From assembly GCF_001677435.1 (NCBI RefSeq), contig NZ_CP016268.1, positions 2,903,001 to 2,967,000 of the forward strand: a stretch of 64,000 nucleotides of DNA, given 5' to 3'. The stretch comes from Woeseia oceani (lineage in GTDB: Bacteria > Pseudomonadota > Gammaproteobacteria > Steroidobacterales > Woeseiaceae). The notes under the pieces were generated by a model that did no database searches, was not told the origin of the DNA, and saw nothing but the letters and a program-made list of their open reading frames with translations. Below, piece after piece: positions 43,968 through 52,475 of this stretch (position 1 is the stretch's first letter; the number at the start of each line of letters is the position of its first letter). Position numbers and translations under genes: made by a program.

Positions 43968-44438
43968 ATGAAACGACTGCATCTGCACATAGGGGTCAGC
44001 GACCTTGAACAAGGCGTACGCTTTTACAGCGCGCTCTTTGGCAGCGAACCCGTCAAGCTGAAAGAGGACTATGCGAAGTGGATGCCGGACGATCCCTGCG
44101 TTTCTCTGGCCATTTCAACTCGGGTCGGCAGCCGCGGCATTGATCACCTCGGTGTACAGGCGGAAACCGAACAGGAATTGCAGGAACTGCGAACACGCCT
44201 GCAGGACGCCGATATGGCGGCATACAATGAAGGCGATGCTGTCTGCTGCTATGCGCATTCTGACAAGACCTGGGTGGACGATCCCGCCGGCATGCCTTGG
44301 GAGGTCTATCGCACCATGGCGGATGCACAACTGTTCAACGGCGAGCAAAAAACCGATGCCCCGTGTTGCACGCCGGAAACCAAAGGCCAGCCCGGGTGCT
44401 GCACGCCGTCACCGCAAACCGCGGGCTGCTGCAACTAG
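43968..44438 (+). CDS. arsI: ArsI/CadI family C-As lyase-like metalloenzyme
   Basis: A 156-residue type I extradiol-dioxygenase-fold protein that cleaves the C-As bond of trivalent organoarsenicals such as methylarsenite. The Fe ligands His7 (LHIGV), His60 (IDHLGV) and Glu112 (PWEVY) and the vicinal As-binding Cys93-Cys94 (AVCCYAHS) are all present. The Cys-rich tail (APCCTPETKGQPGCCTPS, GCCN) adds three further pairs and may capture the arsenite produced. The preceding arsR supports this assignment; no arsenite pump is nearby. Confidence 0.9.
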   Translation: MKRLHLHIGVSDLEQGVRFYSALFGSEPVKLKEDYAKWMPDDPCVSLAISTRVGSRGIDHLGVQAETEQELQELRTRLQDADMAAYNEGDAVCCYAHSDKTWVDDPAGMPWEVYRTMADAQLFNGEQKTDAPCCTPETKGQPGCCTPSPQTAGCCN

Positions 44439-44538
44439 CGAGCGGCCGCTGAGATCGCCGGGCATGACACACTGAGCGTGATCCGTGCCCGGCGTCCACA
44501 GAAATTCCACCCCTTAAGAGCATGCTCAGCTGCAGCGA

Positions 44539-44571
44539 AGAGGCGCGAGGCTGTCGAGCCGGCGCGCCTCT
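44539..44571 (+). terminator. Possible terminator hairpin
   Basis: AGAGGCGCG and CGCGCCTCT are perfectly complementary with a 15-base loop. It is 100 bases downstream of arsI and followed by a pyrimidine-rich stretch. A second dyad, CGCCGGGCA/TGCCCGGCG (44456-44494), lies just upstream. Confidence 0.45.
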
Positions 44572-44706
44572 CCTTGTCCAGATGGAGACGTGTTAATTCT
44601 CACCTCCTGACCTTTGATGCGGTACACAGCAGCCATTAATCCGCAATTTTCATCGGAGTGCGGGCGTGGCTGGGCTATGATTGCCGCAACTGCAAAGGGG
44701 GAAAAA

Positions 44707-46386
44707 ATGACACGAGTAACTCTTCTGATAGCCCTTGCCGCCCTGTTCGCGGCCTGTTCATCCGACGAGCCGCAACAACCGGCTACTGCATCACCCGCCA
44801 ACAACACAGCCCCGGCAGCGGCACCGATCGCCGCCGTCGACGATGCTGAGACCGAAACCGCAAGCGTCCCGCCGCTCACCGGACTCAAAGCAGAACTCGC
44901 CGCACACGTGGAAAGCAATGCGAAACTTACCCAGGAAATCGTCGACAGTTTGTTCTCGTTCTCCGAGCTCGGCTTCCAGGAATTCGAAACGCAGCGCTAC
45001 CTGACGAAAATACTCGAGGACAACGGCTTTACCGTTGAGACCAACATCTCCGGGCTGCCCAGCTCGTGGTGGGCCACCTGGGGCAGCGGCAGCCCGGTGA
45101 TCGCGCTCGGCTCCGATGTCGACGGCATTCCGAAGTCGTCGCAACTACCCGGTGTTGCCTACCGCGAACCAATGATTGAAGGCGCTCCGGGTCACGGCGA
45201 AGGCCACAACTCTGGCCAGGCTGTGAACATCACAGCAGCGCTGGCCGTCAAGGAAATAATGGAACGCGAAGGCATGCCAGGCACGATAGTGCTGTGGCCA
45301 GGCATCGCGGAAGAAGTACTGGGTTCCAAAGCCTGGTTCGCACGCGATGGCCGTTTCAATGGCATCGACGCCGTGTTGTTCTCCCATGTTTCGAGCAATA
45401 TGAGGGTCGGCTGGGGTCAGACCACCGGCACGGGTCTCGTTTCCGTCGAGTACACCTTTGACGGTGTCGCGGCGCACGGTGCCGGCGACCCGTGGCGCGG
45501 ACGCAGTGCACTCGATGCCGTCGAGCTGACCAACATCGGCTGGAATTTTCGCCGCGAACATTTGCACCCGCTCGGTCGTTCGCATTATGTGATTGTCGAC
45601 GGCGGCGACCAGCCGAACGTAGTGCCGTCCAAAGCAACCGTGTGGTATTTCGTGCGGGAAATTACCGCCGAGAAAATTCGCAGCAATTTTGCGACGCTGC
45701 AGCGCATTGCTGAAGGCGCCGCCATGATGACCGACACGACCGTCAACCGGCGTATCGTCGGTGCCGCGTATCCACGGCACTTCAACCGACCCATCGCCGA
45801 AGCCATGGACAAGAACATTCAGGCCGTCGGCTTGCCGGAATGGACGGAAGACGATCAGACCTACGCGCGCGCGTTGCAAAAACTGATGGAAGCCGACGAG
45901 ATCACCGGACTGGCGACTGAGCTGCCCGGCATCGCAACACCGCTTGAAGAACCGCAGTCCGGCGGCTCCGACGACATCGGCGACGTATCCTGGAACGTGC
46001 CTACGATCACCCTGCGATTCCCTTCCAATGTCGACAACCTGCAGTTCCATCACTGGTCGAGCTCCATGGCCATGGCCACACCCATAGCGCACAAGGGCGC
46101 CACGGCCGGTGCCAAAGTCATGGCGGCGACGATGCTCGATCTGCTGCAACAACCGGAATTGGTCAACGATGCGTGGCGCTACTTCAAGGAAGAGCAATCG
46201 GCGGGCGAAGTGTACGAATCCTTTGTTGGCCCGAATGACGAGCCGCCCATCGAGAAAAATGCGGCGATCATGGATGAATACCGCGACCGTCTGCGGGAGC
46301 TTTACTACGACCCCGAACGCTACGACACCTACCTCGAGCAACTGGGCATCAATTATCCGCAACTCGTGAAACCGACCCAGCCCTGA
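44707..46386 (+). CDS. M20 family amidohydrolase lipoprotein (AbgB-like)
   Basis: A 559-residue metal-dependent amidohydrolase resembling the AbgB subunit of p-aminobenzoyl-glutamate hydrolase. A lipobox (LFAACSSD, Cys17) indicates membrane anchoring outside the cytoplasm. The M20 segments are visible: SPVIALGSDVDGIP, GEGHNSGQAVN, WPGIAEEVLGSKAWFARDGRF (catalytic Glu) and a dimerisation domain with HPLGRSHYVIVDGGDQPNVVPS. It is not paired with an AbgA gene. The arginase-fold gene follows in the same direction. Confidence 0.88.
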   Translation: MTRVTLLIALAALFAACSSDEPQQPATASPANNTAPAAAPIAAVDDAETETASVPPLTGLKAELAAHVESNAKLTQEIVDSLFSFSELGFQEFETQRYLTKILEDNGFTVETNISGLPSSWWATWGSGSPVIALGSDVDGIPKSSQLPGVAYREPMIEGAPGHGEGHNSGQAVNITAALAVKEIMEREGMPGTIVLWPGIAEEVLGSKAWFARDGRFNGIDAVLFSHVSSNMRVGWGQTTGTGLVSVEYTFDGVAAHGAGDPWRGRSALDAVELTNIGWNFRREHLHPLGRSHYVIVDGGDQPNVVPSKATVWYFVREITAEKIRSNFATLQRIAEGAAMMTDTTVNRRIVGAAYPRHFNRPIAEAMDKNIQAVGLPEWTEDDQTYARALQKLMEADEITGLATELPGIATPLEEPQSGGSDDIGDVSWNVPTITLRFPSNVDNLQFHHWSSSMAMATPIAHKGATAGAKVMAATMLDLLQQPELVNDAWRYFKEEQSAGEVYESFVGPNDEPPIEKNAAIMDEYRDRLRELYYDPERYDTYLEQLGINYPQLVKPTQP

Positions 46387-46473
46387 ACGGGTTTCCGCTG
46401 AAACGGTGGCCCCGGCAGACTGAATACGTAATATCTGCTACCGGGTACATTCTTCTGGACGGGGGGACGGAGC

Positions 46474-47433
46474 ATGAAACGCCTGTTTTTTGCAGTACTG
46501 GCTGGCCTGATCGTCGCGGCACCGGCATTGGCCGATACCGTGAAACTGGATGTCATCAAGCAACCGTACAGCGGCTCGCGCAACGTGCCGGAGTTGTCCA
46601 TCAATCCGGATTACATTCATGCCGCGGGTCTTGAGCGACTGATCTCCGGCTGGGGCGGTGAGCTGGTGCGGCCCGTGCAGGATATCCGCCTGACGGCTGA
46701 ACAGGATCGCCAGTACGGCGAATGGAACCGACTGGCGCTGGCGAATGCGAACTTCGCCGAACGTGTGCGCGAGACCCGAGCCGACGATGTACTGACCGTC
46801 GGGCTGGAAGCCAACTGCAACGGTTTGCTCGGCATGCTGGCCGGCCTGAAGTACGACGGCAATGGCAATGAGCAGCGGGTCGGACTCGTGTTCATCGATG
46901 CACACGGCGATTTCAATATCCCGGAAACCACCCTCTCGGGCATGCTCGGTGGCATGCCGGTCGCCATCGCTGCCGGCCACGCATTGCACAACGTGCGCAG
47001 GACCTCGGGCCTGACGGATGGCTTGCCGATGGAACACATCCTCTGGGGCGGCGTTCGTGATCTTGACCCACTGGAAGCCGATCGTTTTCGCGAATACGAA
47101 GTGGCGCAATTCTCGGTCGATGACGTCCGCAAGCTGTCGTCCGCTTTGCGCCAGCGCATGGATGAACTGGCGGCACGGGTTGATGTCATATACGTGCATA
47201 TCGACATGGACGTGCTTGACCCGGACGAAGTGCCCGGCCATGGCCTGCGGGTTGCCGACGGACCTACCAGCAAGGAATTGGCGGGCGCCATGACGCTCAT
47301 GTTTGAAAACCCGAAATCAGTAGCACTGGGCATCGCATCGACACCGGCCGGCCCTCTGGACCCGCACGGCGTCAGCCGGCAGGCGGCTCTCAACCTGATC
47401 GAAGGCGCCATCAAAGGCGTGCAGGCCCGCTAG
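46474..47433 (+). CDS. Exported arginase/agmatinase-fold protein
   Basis: A 319-residue ureohydrolase-family protein with a Sec signal peptide (KRLFFAVLAGLIVAAPALA). Metal motifs IDAHGDFN and VHIDMDVLDP are intact. The N-terminal metal motif (GGDHS in arginases) reads GLEANCNGLLG, with the His replaced by an Asn-Cys pair, a known variation. The substrate may therefore not be arginine. A periplasmic ureohydrolase is unusual. The GGAG site upstream of the ATG is clear, and the neighbours are exported proteins too. Confidence 0.85.
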   Translation: MKRLFFAVLAGLIVAAPALADTVKLDVIKQPYSGSRNVPELSINPDYIHAAGLERLISGWGGELVRPVQDIRLTAEQDRQYGEWNRLALANANFAERVRETRADDVLTVGLEANCNGLLGMLAGLKYDGNGNEQRVGLVFIDAHGDFNIPETTLSGMLGGMPVAIAAGHALHNVRRTSGLTDGLPMEHILWGGVRDLDPLEADRFREYEVAQFSVDDVRKLSSALRQRMDELAARVDVIYVHIDMDVLDPDEVPGHGLRVADGPTSKELAGAMTLMFENPKSVALGIASTPAGPLDPHGVSRQAALNLIEGAIKGVQAR

Positions 47434-47451
47434 ACAAACGGGATAAACCTT

Positions 47452-47967
47452 ATGAAATATTTGTTCGCTACGTTACTTGCCGCACCCGTATTCGCCATTG
47501 CCGGCAACCCGGGCGATGCCTATCAATGGACCCTGGAAATGCTGCAGGACAAAGCGACCTACCAGACAGTAGCGGTACTGCACCAGGAGTCGAGCAACAC
47601 GATTGGCGATGAATACGCAATGAAGCAAGTGCACCCGCGGCTGGAGTTTCGCTGTGTGCCGAATTCCGATCCCGGCATTAAAGTGCGTATCGACTGGCGG
47701 CGTTTCATCTCGTCATTCAACACCGAAGTGCAGTTCGCGGCGGACGACAAAGATCCCGTCACCGTAAAGCTCGGTGTTGATCGCTCTAACAAGATCACGC
47801 ATACCAGTGATGCTGCCGATGATGCGATGCTCATCGACTACCTCAGCCAGCAATCGGCACTCAAAGTAACGGTGACGCCGTACTCCGAGGTGCCGGTGAG
47901 CGTGAACTACGTTCTGGATGGACTCGCCGGGCAACTTGCGGCACTCGGCGAGAGCTGCGGCAGCTAA
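47452..47967 (+). CDS. Hypothetical exported protein
   Basis: A 171-residue protein with a short signal peptide (KYLFATLLAAPVFAIAGNP). The mature part contains two cysteines (EFRCVPNSD and GESCGS) and a beta-rich pattern (VRIDWRRFISSFNTEVQFAADD). Similar exported proteins are described as type VI secretion-like or VasI-like on the basis of RIDWRRFI-type strands; I regard this as weak. It follows the arginase-fold gene by 18 bases and overlaps the convergent reductase gene by four bases. Confidence 0.65.
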   Translation: MKYLFATLLAAPVFAIAGNPGDAYQWTLEMLQDKATYQTVAVLHQESSNTIGDEYAMKQVHPRLEFRCVPNSDPGIKVRIDWRRFISSFNTEVQFAADDKDPVTVKLGVDRSNKITHTSDAADDAMLIDYLSQQSALKVTVTPYSEVPVSVNYVLDGLAGQLAALGESCGS

Positions 47968-49007
47968 TCCTCGACGCCGAGCCGTTCGTGCATGATCGGG
48001 CTGGTCGTCGTGTACTGCACGTGCACTTTGCGGTCCGGCTCGAGTCGTTGCTTGATCGCAAATGCGGCCAGTGCTGCCTCATGGAATCCGCACAGGATCA
48101 GTTTCTTCTTGCCCGGGTACTGATTGATATCGCCTACCGCGTAGACACCGGGTATCGAGGTTTCAAACTTCTCGGTATCGACATTGATCGTCTTGCGGTT
48201 GATGTCGAGACCCCAGTCGGCAATCGGGCCAAGTTTTGGTGCGAGACCAAAAAAGACCAGTGCATTCTGAACCGCAACGGTTTGTGCATCACCACCTTTG
48301 ACCTGCACGGTCAGTGAGCTCATCACCCCGTTTTCTTCTTCGATGGCCGTAACTTTCGCATTCTCGATGACATCGACCTGCCCTGCCGTCTGCAGCTCGC
48401 GCAACCGCGCCACTGATGCGGGCATGGCCCGGTACTCGTCGCGACGGTGGATCAGCGTGATGTGCCGCGCGACACCTTGCAGCGCCAGTACCCAGTCGAG
48501 CGCGGAATCGCCACCGCCAAGAATCGCAATATCGCGATCCTTGTATTGCTGCGGGTCCTTGACGCTGTAGTGCAGGGAGACACCGGCGCAGGCTTCTGCG
48601 CCCTCGGCGCGCAAAGCGCGTGGCTGAAACGAGCCAACGCCGCCGGCGATCACCACCGCTTTGGCAGAAAACTGCTTGCCTTTGCTCGTCGCCAGCACAA
48701 AGCTGCCGTCATCCTGAACCGCCAGTTCGGTGACTTCTTCGCCGAGATTCATGCCGCAGCCAAACGGCTCGATCTGTTTCAGCAGGTTCTGGGTCAGCTC
48801 GTCGCCGGTGCACACCGGGATGGCCGGAATGTCATAGATGGGTTTGTCCGGGTACAGCTCGCTGCACTGCCCGCCCGGTCGCGGAATGGAATCAATAATT
48901 TCGGCTTTTAACCCGAGCAGTCCGAGTTCGAAAACCTGAAACAGCCCGCATGGGCCTGCGCCAACAATAACAACATCCGTACTGATCACCCGCCGCTCCT
49001 GAAACAT
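47964..49007 (-). CDS. Ferredoxin/flavodoxin-NADP+ reductase, type 2 (thioredoxin-reductase-like)
   Basis: A 347-residue FAD/NADPH enzyme of the type found in Bacillus YumC. The FAD motif GAGPCGLFQVFELG is near residue 16 and the NADPH motif GGGDSALDWVLAL lies mid-protein. The redox-active CxxC of thioredoxin reductases is absent, which separates it from TrxB. The C-terminal AVGDINQYPGKKKLILCGFHEA segment is typical. It supplies or receives electrons from ferredoxin in the cytoplasm. Confidence 0.9.
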   Translation of the reverse strand: MFQERRVISTDVVIVGAGPCGLFQVFELGLLGLKAEIIDSIPRPGGQCSELYPDKPIYDIPAIPVCTGDELTQNLLKQIEPFGCGMNLGEEVTELAVQDDGSFVLATSKGKQFSAKAVVIAGGVGSFQPRALRAEGAEACAGVSLHYSVKDPQQYKDRDIAILGGGDSALDWVLALQGVARHITLIHRRDEYRAMPASVARLRELQTAGQVDVIENAKVTAIEEENGVMSSLTVQVKGGDAQTVAVQNALVFFGLAPKLGPIADWGLDINRKTINVDTEKFETSIPGVYAVGDINQYPGKKKLILCGFHEAALAAFAIKQRLEPDRKVHVQYTTTSPIMHERLGVED

Positions 49008-49056
49008 TCACGCGGACCGGGTGCCCGCGCCGAGAAATGCAGGGCGGGATGATACC

Positions 49057-49088
49057 ACCAGAGCCGGGCCGTCTCGCCCGGCTCTGGT
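49057..49088 (-). terminator. Hairpin terminator downstream of the Ig-repeat gene
   Basis: A perfect 13-base-pair stem (ACCAGAGCCGGGC/GCCCGGCTCTGGT) with a 6-base loop, 7 bases beyond the stop codon of the gene ending at 49095. No long T run follows. Confidence 0.65.
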
Positions 49089-49094
49089 GACTGA

Positions 49095-51920
49095 TCAGGG
49101 GATCGTGCGACTGACCGGGTTCGAATAACCGCTTTCCATGCCTGCCGCATTCAATGCCGTGCTGACAAACTCGTAGGTGCCCGGCGCCAGGTTCTCGACA
49201 ACGTAAGTCGTCAGGCCAGGGTTATTGATCGTCACCGAGTTGTCGTAGTTCCCTGATGTCGTTCCCCAATAGATGCGGTAACCACTCAGATCCACCAGCG
49301 GCGTGCCGTCGGTATTCAGGCTCGGCGCCGCCCAGGTCAGGGTCGCAGACCCCAGAGTGATGGCGTCAACGGCAATCGTAAACGGACCCAGTGTTGCGCT
49401 GTCCTCTCCGTCACTGACGGTAATGCTGATACCGGAGTAAACACCCACGTCGGCGGCTGACGGCGTACCACTCAGTTGCCCGTTGCTGGTATTGAAGTTT
49501 ATCCAGCCCGGCGCACCGCTGATGCTGAACGTCAGGGCATCGCCATCGGCATCACTGGCTGTTGGCTGAAAACTGTAGGACGAATCGACGAGTACGGATG
49601 CTGCCGGACTGCCGGAGATGACCGGTGCGTTGTTCGCCGCGGCCGCTTCAACGGTGATTGCAAAACTCGGCAGACTGGCAGTGGCATCACCATCACTGAC
49701 AGAAATTGCGATTCCTGCATAGGTGCCGGCGTCGCCCGCAGCGGGTGTACCACTTAGTGTCCCTGTCGTCTGGCTGAAGGTAGCCCAGGACGGCCGCCCA
49801 ACAATGCTGAACGTCAAGGCATCGCCGTCGGCATCGCTGGCGGTCGGGCGGAAGCTATAGGCTGACCCCGCTTGCACGGTCGTCGACGGATTGCCGGAAA
49901 TGACCGGCGCATTGTTCGCAGGCGCCGCCTCAACGGTAATCGTAAAACTCGGCAGACTTGCGCTGAGCTCGCCGTCGCTGACAGAAATTGAAATTCCGGC
50001 GTAATTGCCCGCGTCGCTCTCAGTCGGCGTGCCGGTCAAGGCTCCCGTCGACGGACTGAATGACGCCCACGACGGCCGGCCACTGATACTGAAAGTCAGT
50101 GCATCGCCATCGGCATCGCTGGCCGACGGCCGGAACGAATACGCTGTACCGGCCTGCACGCTGGCGGCCGGAGCGCCGCTGATTTGCGGAGCCCGGTTGG
50201 GCACGGTGATTTCTTCAACCGTGATACTGAATGCCGCGAGACTCGCAGAGGCGGTAGCGTCACTGACCGTAATCACGATATTCGCGTACGAACCGACGTC
50301 GGAATTCGACGGTGTGCCCGTCAATCGACCGGATTGGGTATTGAAGCTGGCCCATGCTGGCAGATTGCTGACACTGAACGTCAATGTGTCACCATCGGCG
50401 TCCGCGGCATTCGGCGTAAAGTCATAGGTATTGCCCGCCACCAGGCTGCTGGACGGCGTACCGCTAATCGTCGGTGCCGAATTGCTGATACCTGCTTCAA
50501 CGGTGATCGTGAATGCAGGCAAACTGCTGACTGCTTCGCCATCCGATACGCTGATAGAAACACCCGGCGTACTGCCGATATCGTTTTGGCCCGGAGTACC
50601 ACTCAGGCGGCCCGTCGCGCTGTCGAATTCGGCCCACACCGGTCGCCCCGCGACCGTGAATGTCAGCGTGTCGCCATCAGCATCGCTGGCAGTAGGAATG
50701 AAGTTGTAAGCAGCGCCGGCGCCGATACGGGTTGTGGGTTGGCCGCTGATGACAGGCGCCGAATTGTCACTCGGGACGGTGCCGGTTCGAAGTATCAGGT
50801 TGATCGCGTCCAGTTCGCTGGCCGATGCACCCGCAATGGCTATCAGACTGGTGTCGATATCCGCTTGCGCAGAACCGGACAATGCTGCCCGAACTGCCGC
50901 GCCGTTCATAAGCGGACGCAATTCCGCGACTTCATCACGCAAAGTCGCAATGGCCGGTGAAGGCTGCATGTACTCCGCTGCCAACAGGCCAATACGCATC
51001 GACTCCAGCATGCCCGTTGTCAGCGGCAAGTCCGCCAGTGCCGGGTTCGGAGTGCCATCAAACACCTGGGTAATCGCGTCCTGTATACGCCCCATCGCAT
51101 CGGTGCCGAAGACCCGCAACTGGTTTCGCCCGGCCTCAAGTGATACCTGGGCCAAAGCCACCGCGAACACGGCGGATACGCGATTGTCAGTGCGCGAACC
51201 ACCGCGACCGTCAAGCACGCCGTCAATCAGGTCGGAACCGACACTGGTGACCACCGAATTACCGGTAGCCGAACGGCCGGAAGCCACCAGGGCGTCGCGG
51301 GTACGACGCACGGCTTCGCCCAGAGTCTCGGACGCTCGCACAATTTCCGCAACGTTTGATTCATCAAACGCGGCTTCCATCGTTGTCGAGTTGCCCAGCG
51401 TACTCAGACCGCTGTTCAGCTTCAGGTGCACCGTACGCAACGCGCTGTCCATATTCGCAGCATTAACGCCACCGCTCATGTCGGTCGCAATTTCGAAAGC
51501 GATCGTTGTAAACGGGTTGAGGTTCGCTACCGACGCAGTGGATGATGATCGGACAAAACTTTTCAGTTCAAAATCCGGGCTCGTCAGCGTAACCAGATCA
51601 GTACCACCCAGGCCCAGCAATGTCAGCGGGTAGTCGCTGGCAACGGTTGCGACTTCGACGTCAAAGTCGGCGTTGGCGTCGCTCATGACCACACCCAGAC
51701 TCGTGCCATCGTTGGCAAGCACGCGAATTTCGGCGTTGGTTACCGGGCCATCACCGACGCTGCCGCTGATCCGGTGCGAACTCGTGATCTCGCCACTGCT
51801 GTTGCCATTGTCCGTGGCCTGATCGGCTTCACCGCTAGGCAAACAACCGGTCAGTGCCAGCAGCGCTGACAATACAACTGCGTAGCGTTGAACAAGCCGC
51901 GCATGGGGTTTCGGGTACAT
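49095..51920 (-). CDS. Surface lipoprotein with five tandem Ig-like repeats and a C-terminal FN3-like domain
   Basis: A 941-residue lipoprotein (LLALTGCLPS, Cys26). After an Asp/Ser-rich linker comes a small beta-sandwich (HRISGSVGDGPVTNAEIRVLAND), a helical Ala/Ser-rich region, then five repeats of about 93 residues (about 388-852), each with APxISGxP..Y.F.P.ASDADGDxLTFS....ASF...TG.L.GTP (putative Ig/cadherin-like). The last about 90 residues are fibronectin-III-like (GYRIYWGTTSGNYDN). DADGD motifs suggest calcium binding. The leader contains a c-di-GMP riboswitch, so it is probably a biofilm adhesin. Confidence 0.87.
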   Translation of the reverse strand: MYPKPHARLVQRYAVVLSALLALTGCLPSGEADQATDNGNSSGEITSSHRISGSVGDGPVTNAEIRVLANDGTSLGVVMSDANADFDVEVATVASDYPLTLLGLGGTDLVTLTSPDFELKSFVRSSSTASVANLNPFTTIAFEIATDMSGGVNAANMDSALRTVHLKLNSGLSTLGNSTTMEAAFDESNVAEIVRASETLGEAVRRTRDALVASGRSATGNSVVTSVGSDLIDGVLDGRGGSRTDNRVSAVFAVALAQVSLEAGRNQLRVFGTDAMGRIQDAITQVFDGTPNPALADLPLTTGMLESMRIGLLAAEYMQPSPAIATLRDEVAELRPLMNGAAVRAALSGSAQADIDTSLIAIAGASASELDAINLILRTGTVPSDNSAPVISGQPTTRIGAGAAYNFIPTASDADGDTLTFTVAGRPVWAEFDSATGRLSGTPGQNDIGSTPGVSISVSDGEAVSSLPAFTITVEAGISNSAPTISGTPSSSLVAGNTYDFTPNAADADGDTLTFSVSNLPAWASFNTQSGRLTGTPSNSDVGSYANIVITVSDATASASLAAFSITVEEITVPNRAPQISGAPAASVQAGTAYSFRPSASDADGDALTFSISGRPSWASFSPSTGALTGTPTESDAGNYAGISISVSDGELSASLPSFTITVEAAPANNAPVISGNPSTTVQAGSAYSFRPTASDADGDALTFSIVGRPSWATFSQTTGTLSGTPAAGDAGTYAGIAISVSDGDATASLPSFAITVEAAAANNAPVISGSPAASVLVDSSYSFQPTASDADGDALTFSISGAPGWINFNTSNGQLSGTPSAADVGVYSGISITVSDGEDSATLGPFTIAVDAITLGSATLTWAAPSLNTDGTPLVDLSGYRIYWGTTSGNYDNSVTINNPGLTTYVVENLAPGTYEFVSTALNAAGMESGYSNPVSRTIP
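49365..50760 (-). repeat. Five tandem in-frame repeats of about 280 bp
   Basis: Direct repeats encoding the Ig-like modules. The third to fifth copies are the most similar, including at the nucleotide level (GCATCGCCATCGGCATC recurs on the plus strand), a sign of recent duplication or gene conversion. Confidence 0.75.
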
Positions 51921-52002
51921 TCGTTCGCTCCTGCCAGAGGCTGACAGGCAAACCGAATTATGTTGAAACGCTGGCTCGTGGGAATCACGAGACCGGTAGG
52001 TG

Positions 52003-52020
52003 AGAGGCTATGTCGCCTCT
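52003..52020 (-). promoter_or_regulatory. Leader hairpin between the c-di-GMP aptamer and the Ig-repeat gene
   Basis: AGAGGC and GCCTCT pair across a 6-base loop, in the leader 83 bases before the start codon. No T run follows, so if it is part of the expression platform it would act at another level than simple termination. Confidence 0.4.
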
Positions 52021-52059
52021 AAAGCTGAATACGCGCCCTTCCGGGCTCTGCGCATCTTG

Positions 52060-52152
52060 TCCTACTGGCAACCCCGCTGTCATAGGTAAAAACCTTTAGA
52101 CCGGTGGCTTTGCGTCCCAACTTTTCAGTTGGTTTGCCCTTATCAGTGACTG
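52060..52152 (-). promoter_or_regulatory. Cyclic-di-GMP-I riboswitch (GEMM-I aptamer)
   Basis: On the minus strand the order of conserved blocks is AGGGCAAACC, GGGACGCAAAGCC, CCGGTCTAAAGG, TATGACAGCGGGGTTGCC, followed by CAGT that can pair with CACTG before the aptamer (P1). These are the defining GEMM-I blocks: the GCAAACC / GGGACGCAAAGCC arm with a GNRA-like tetraloop in between (CTGAAAAG) and the GCGGGGTTGCC arm. It is transcribed towards the Ig-repeat lipoprotein gene, with about 140 bases between aptamer and start. Confidence 0.93.
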
Positions 52153-52475
52153 GCTAAATTTAGTTACTGAATTTTATAAAACAGACTTCGTCGTCTACTA
52201 CTTACTGCTGATGTCGGCCAATCTACCAGAAGGTTTTAGAAAAAAAACCTGTCTCAGAATCGCGACGTAGCAAATTATGTGACAATGCATAGCACACGAT
52301 ATGTTCAATAACCGTCGCAATCCGCGGACAAACTCACCACAGTCCGCGCTACCCGGCACACTGCAAAACTTAACAGGAACGGTAACTTGCAATTGTTTCC
52401 AAGAATCGACGAAAGGGAACATGAACCAGCATCAGCGCTGCGTTATGCAAAATCGCATTGCCGATTTTTTTTCGT
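52153..52475. other. AT-rich divergent promoter region
   Basis: This holds the promoter of the riboswitch-led Ig-repeat gene (minus; TTTTATAAAATTC just upstream of the aptamer is a candidate -10 region) and of the plus-strand oxidase. A 74-codon minus frame at 52198-52422 is judged spurious. Confidence 0.45.

Noticed and set aside
45145-46362. 405-codon minus-strand frame opposite the AbgB-like gene
   Set aside because: A shadow frame: the plus strand encodes a complete M20 enzyme with signal peptide and motifs.
49365-50760. CRISPR-like regular direct repeats
   Set aside because: The period is about 280 bases and the repeats are in-frame protein modules, not short repeats with spacers.
52198-52422. 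74-codon minus-strand frame upstream of the riboswitch
   Set aside because: Lies in an AT-rich promoter region with no coding features.
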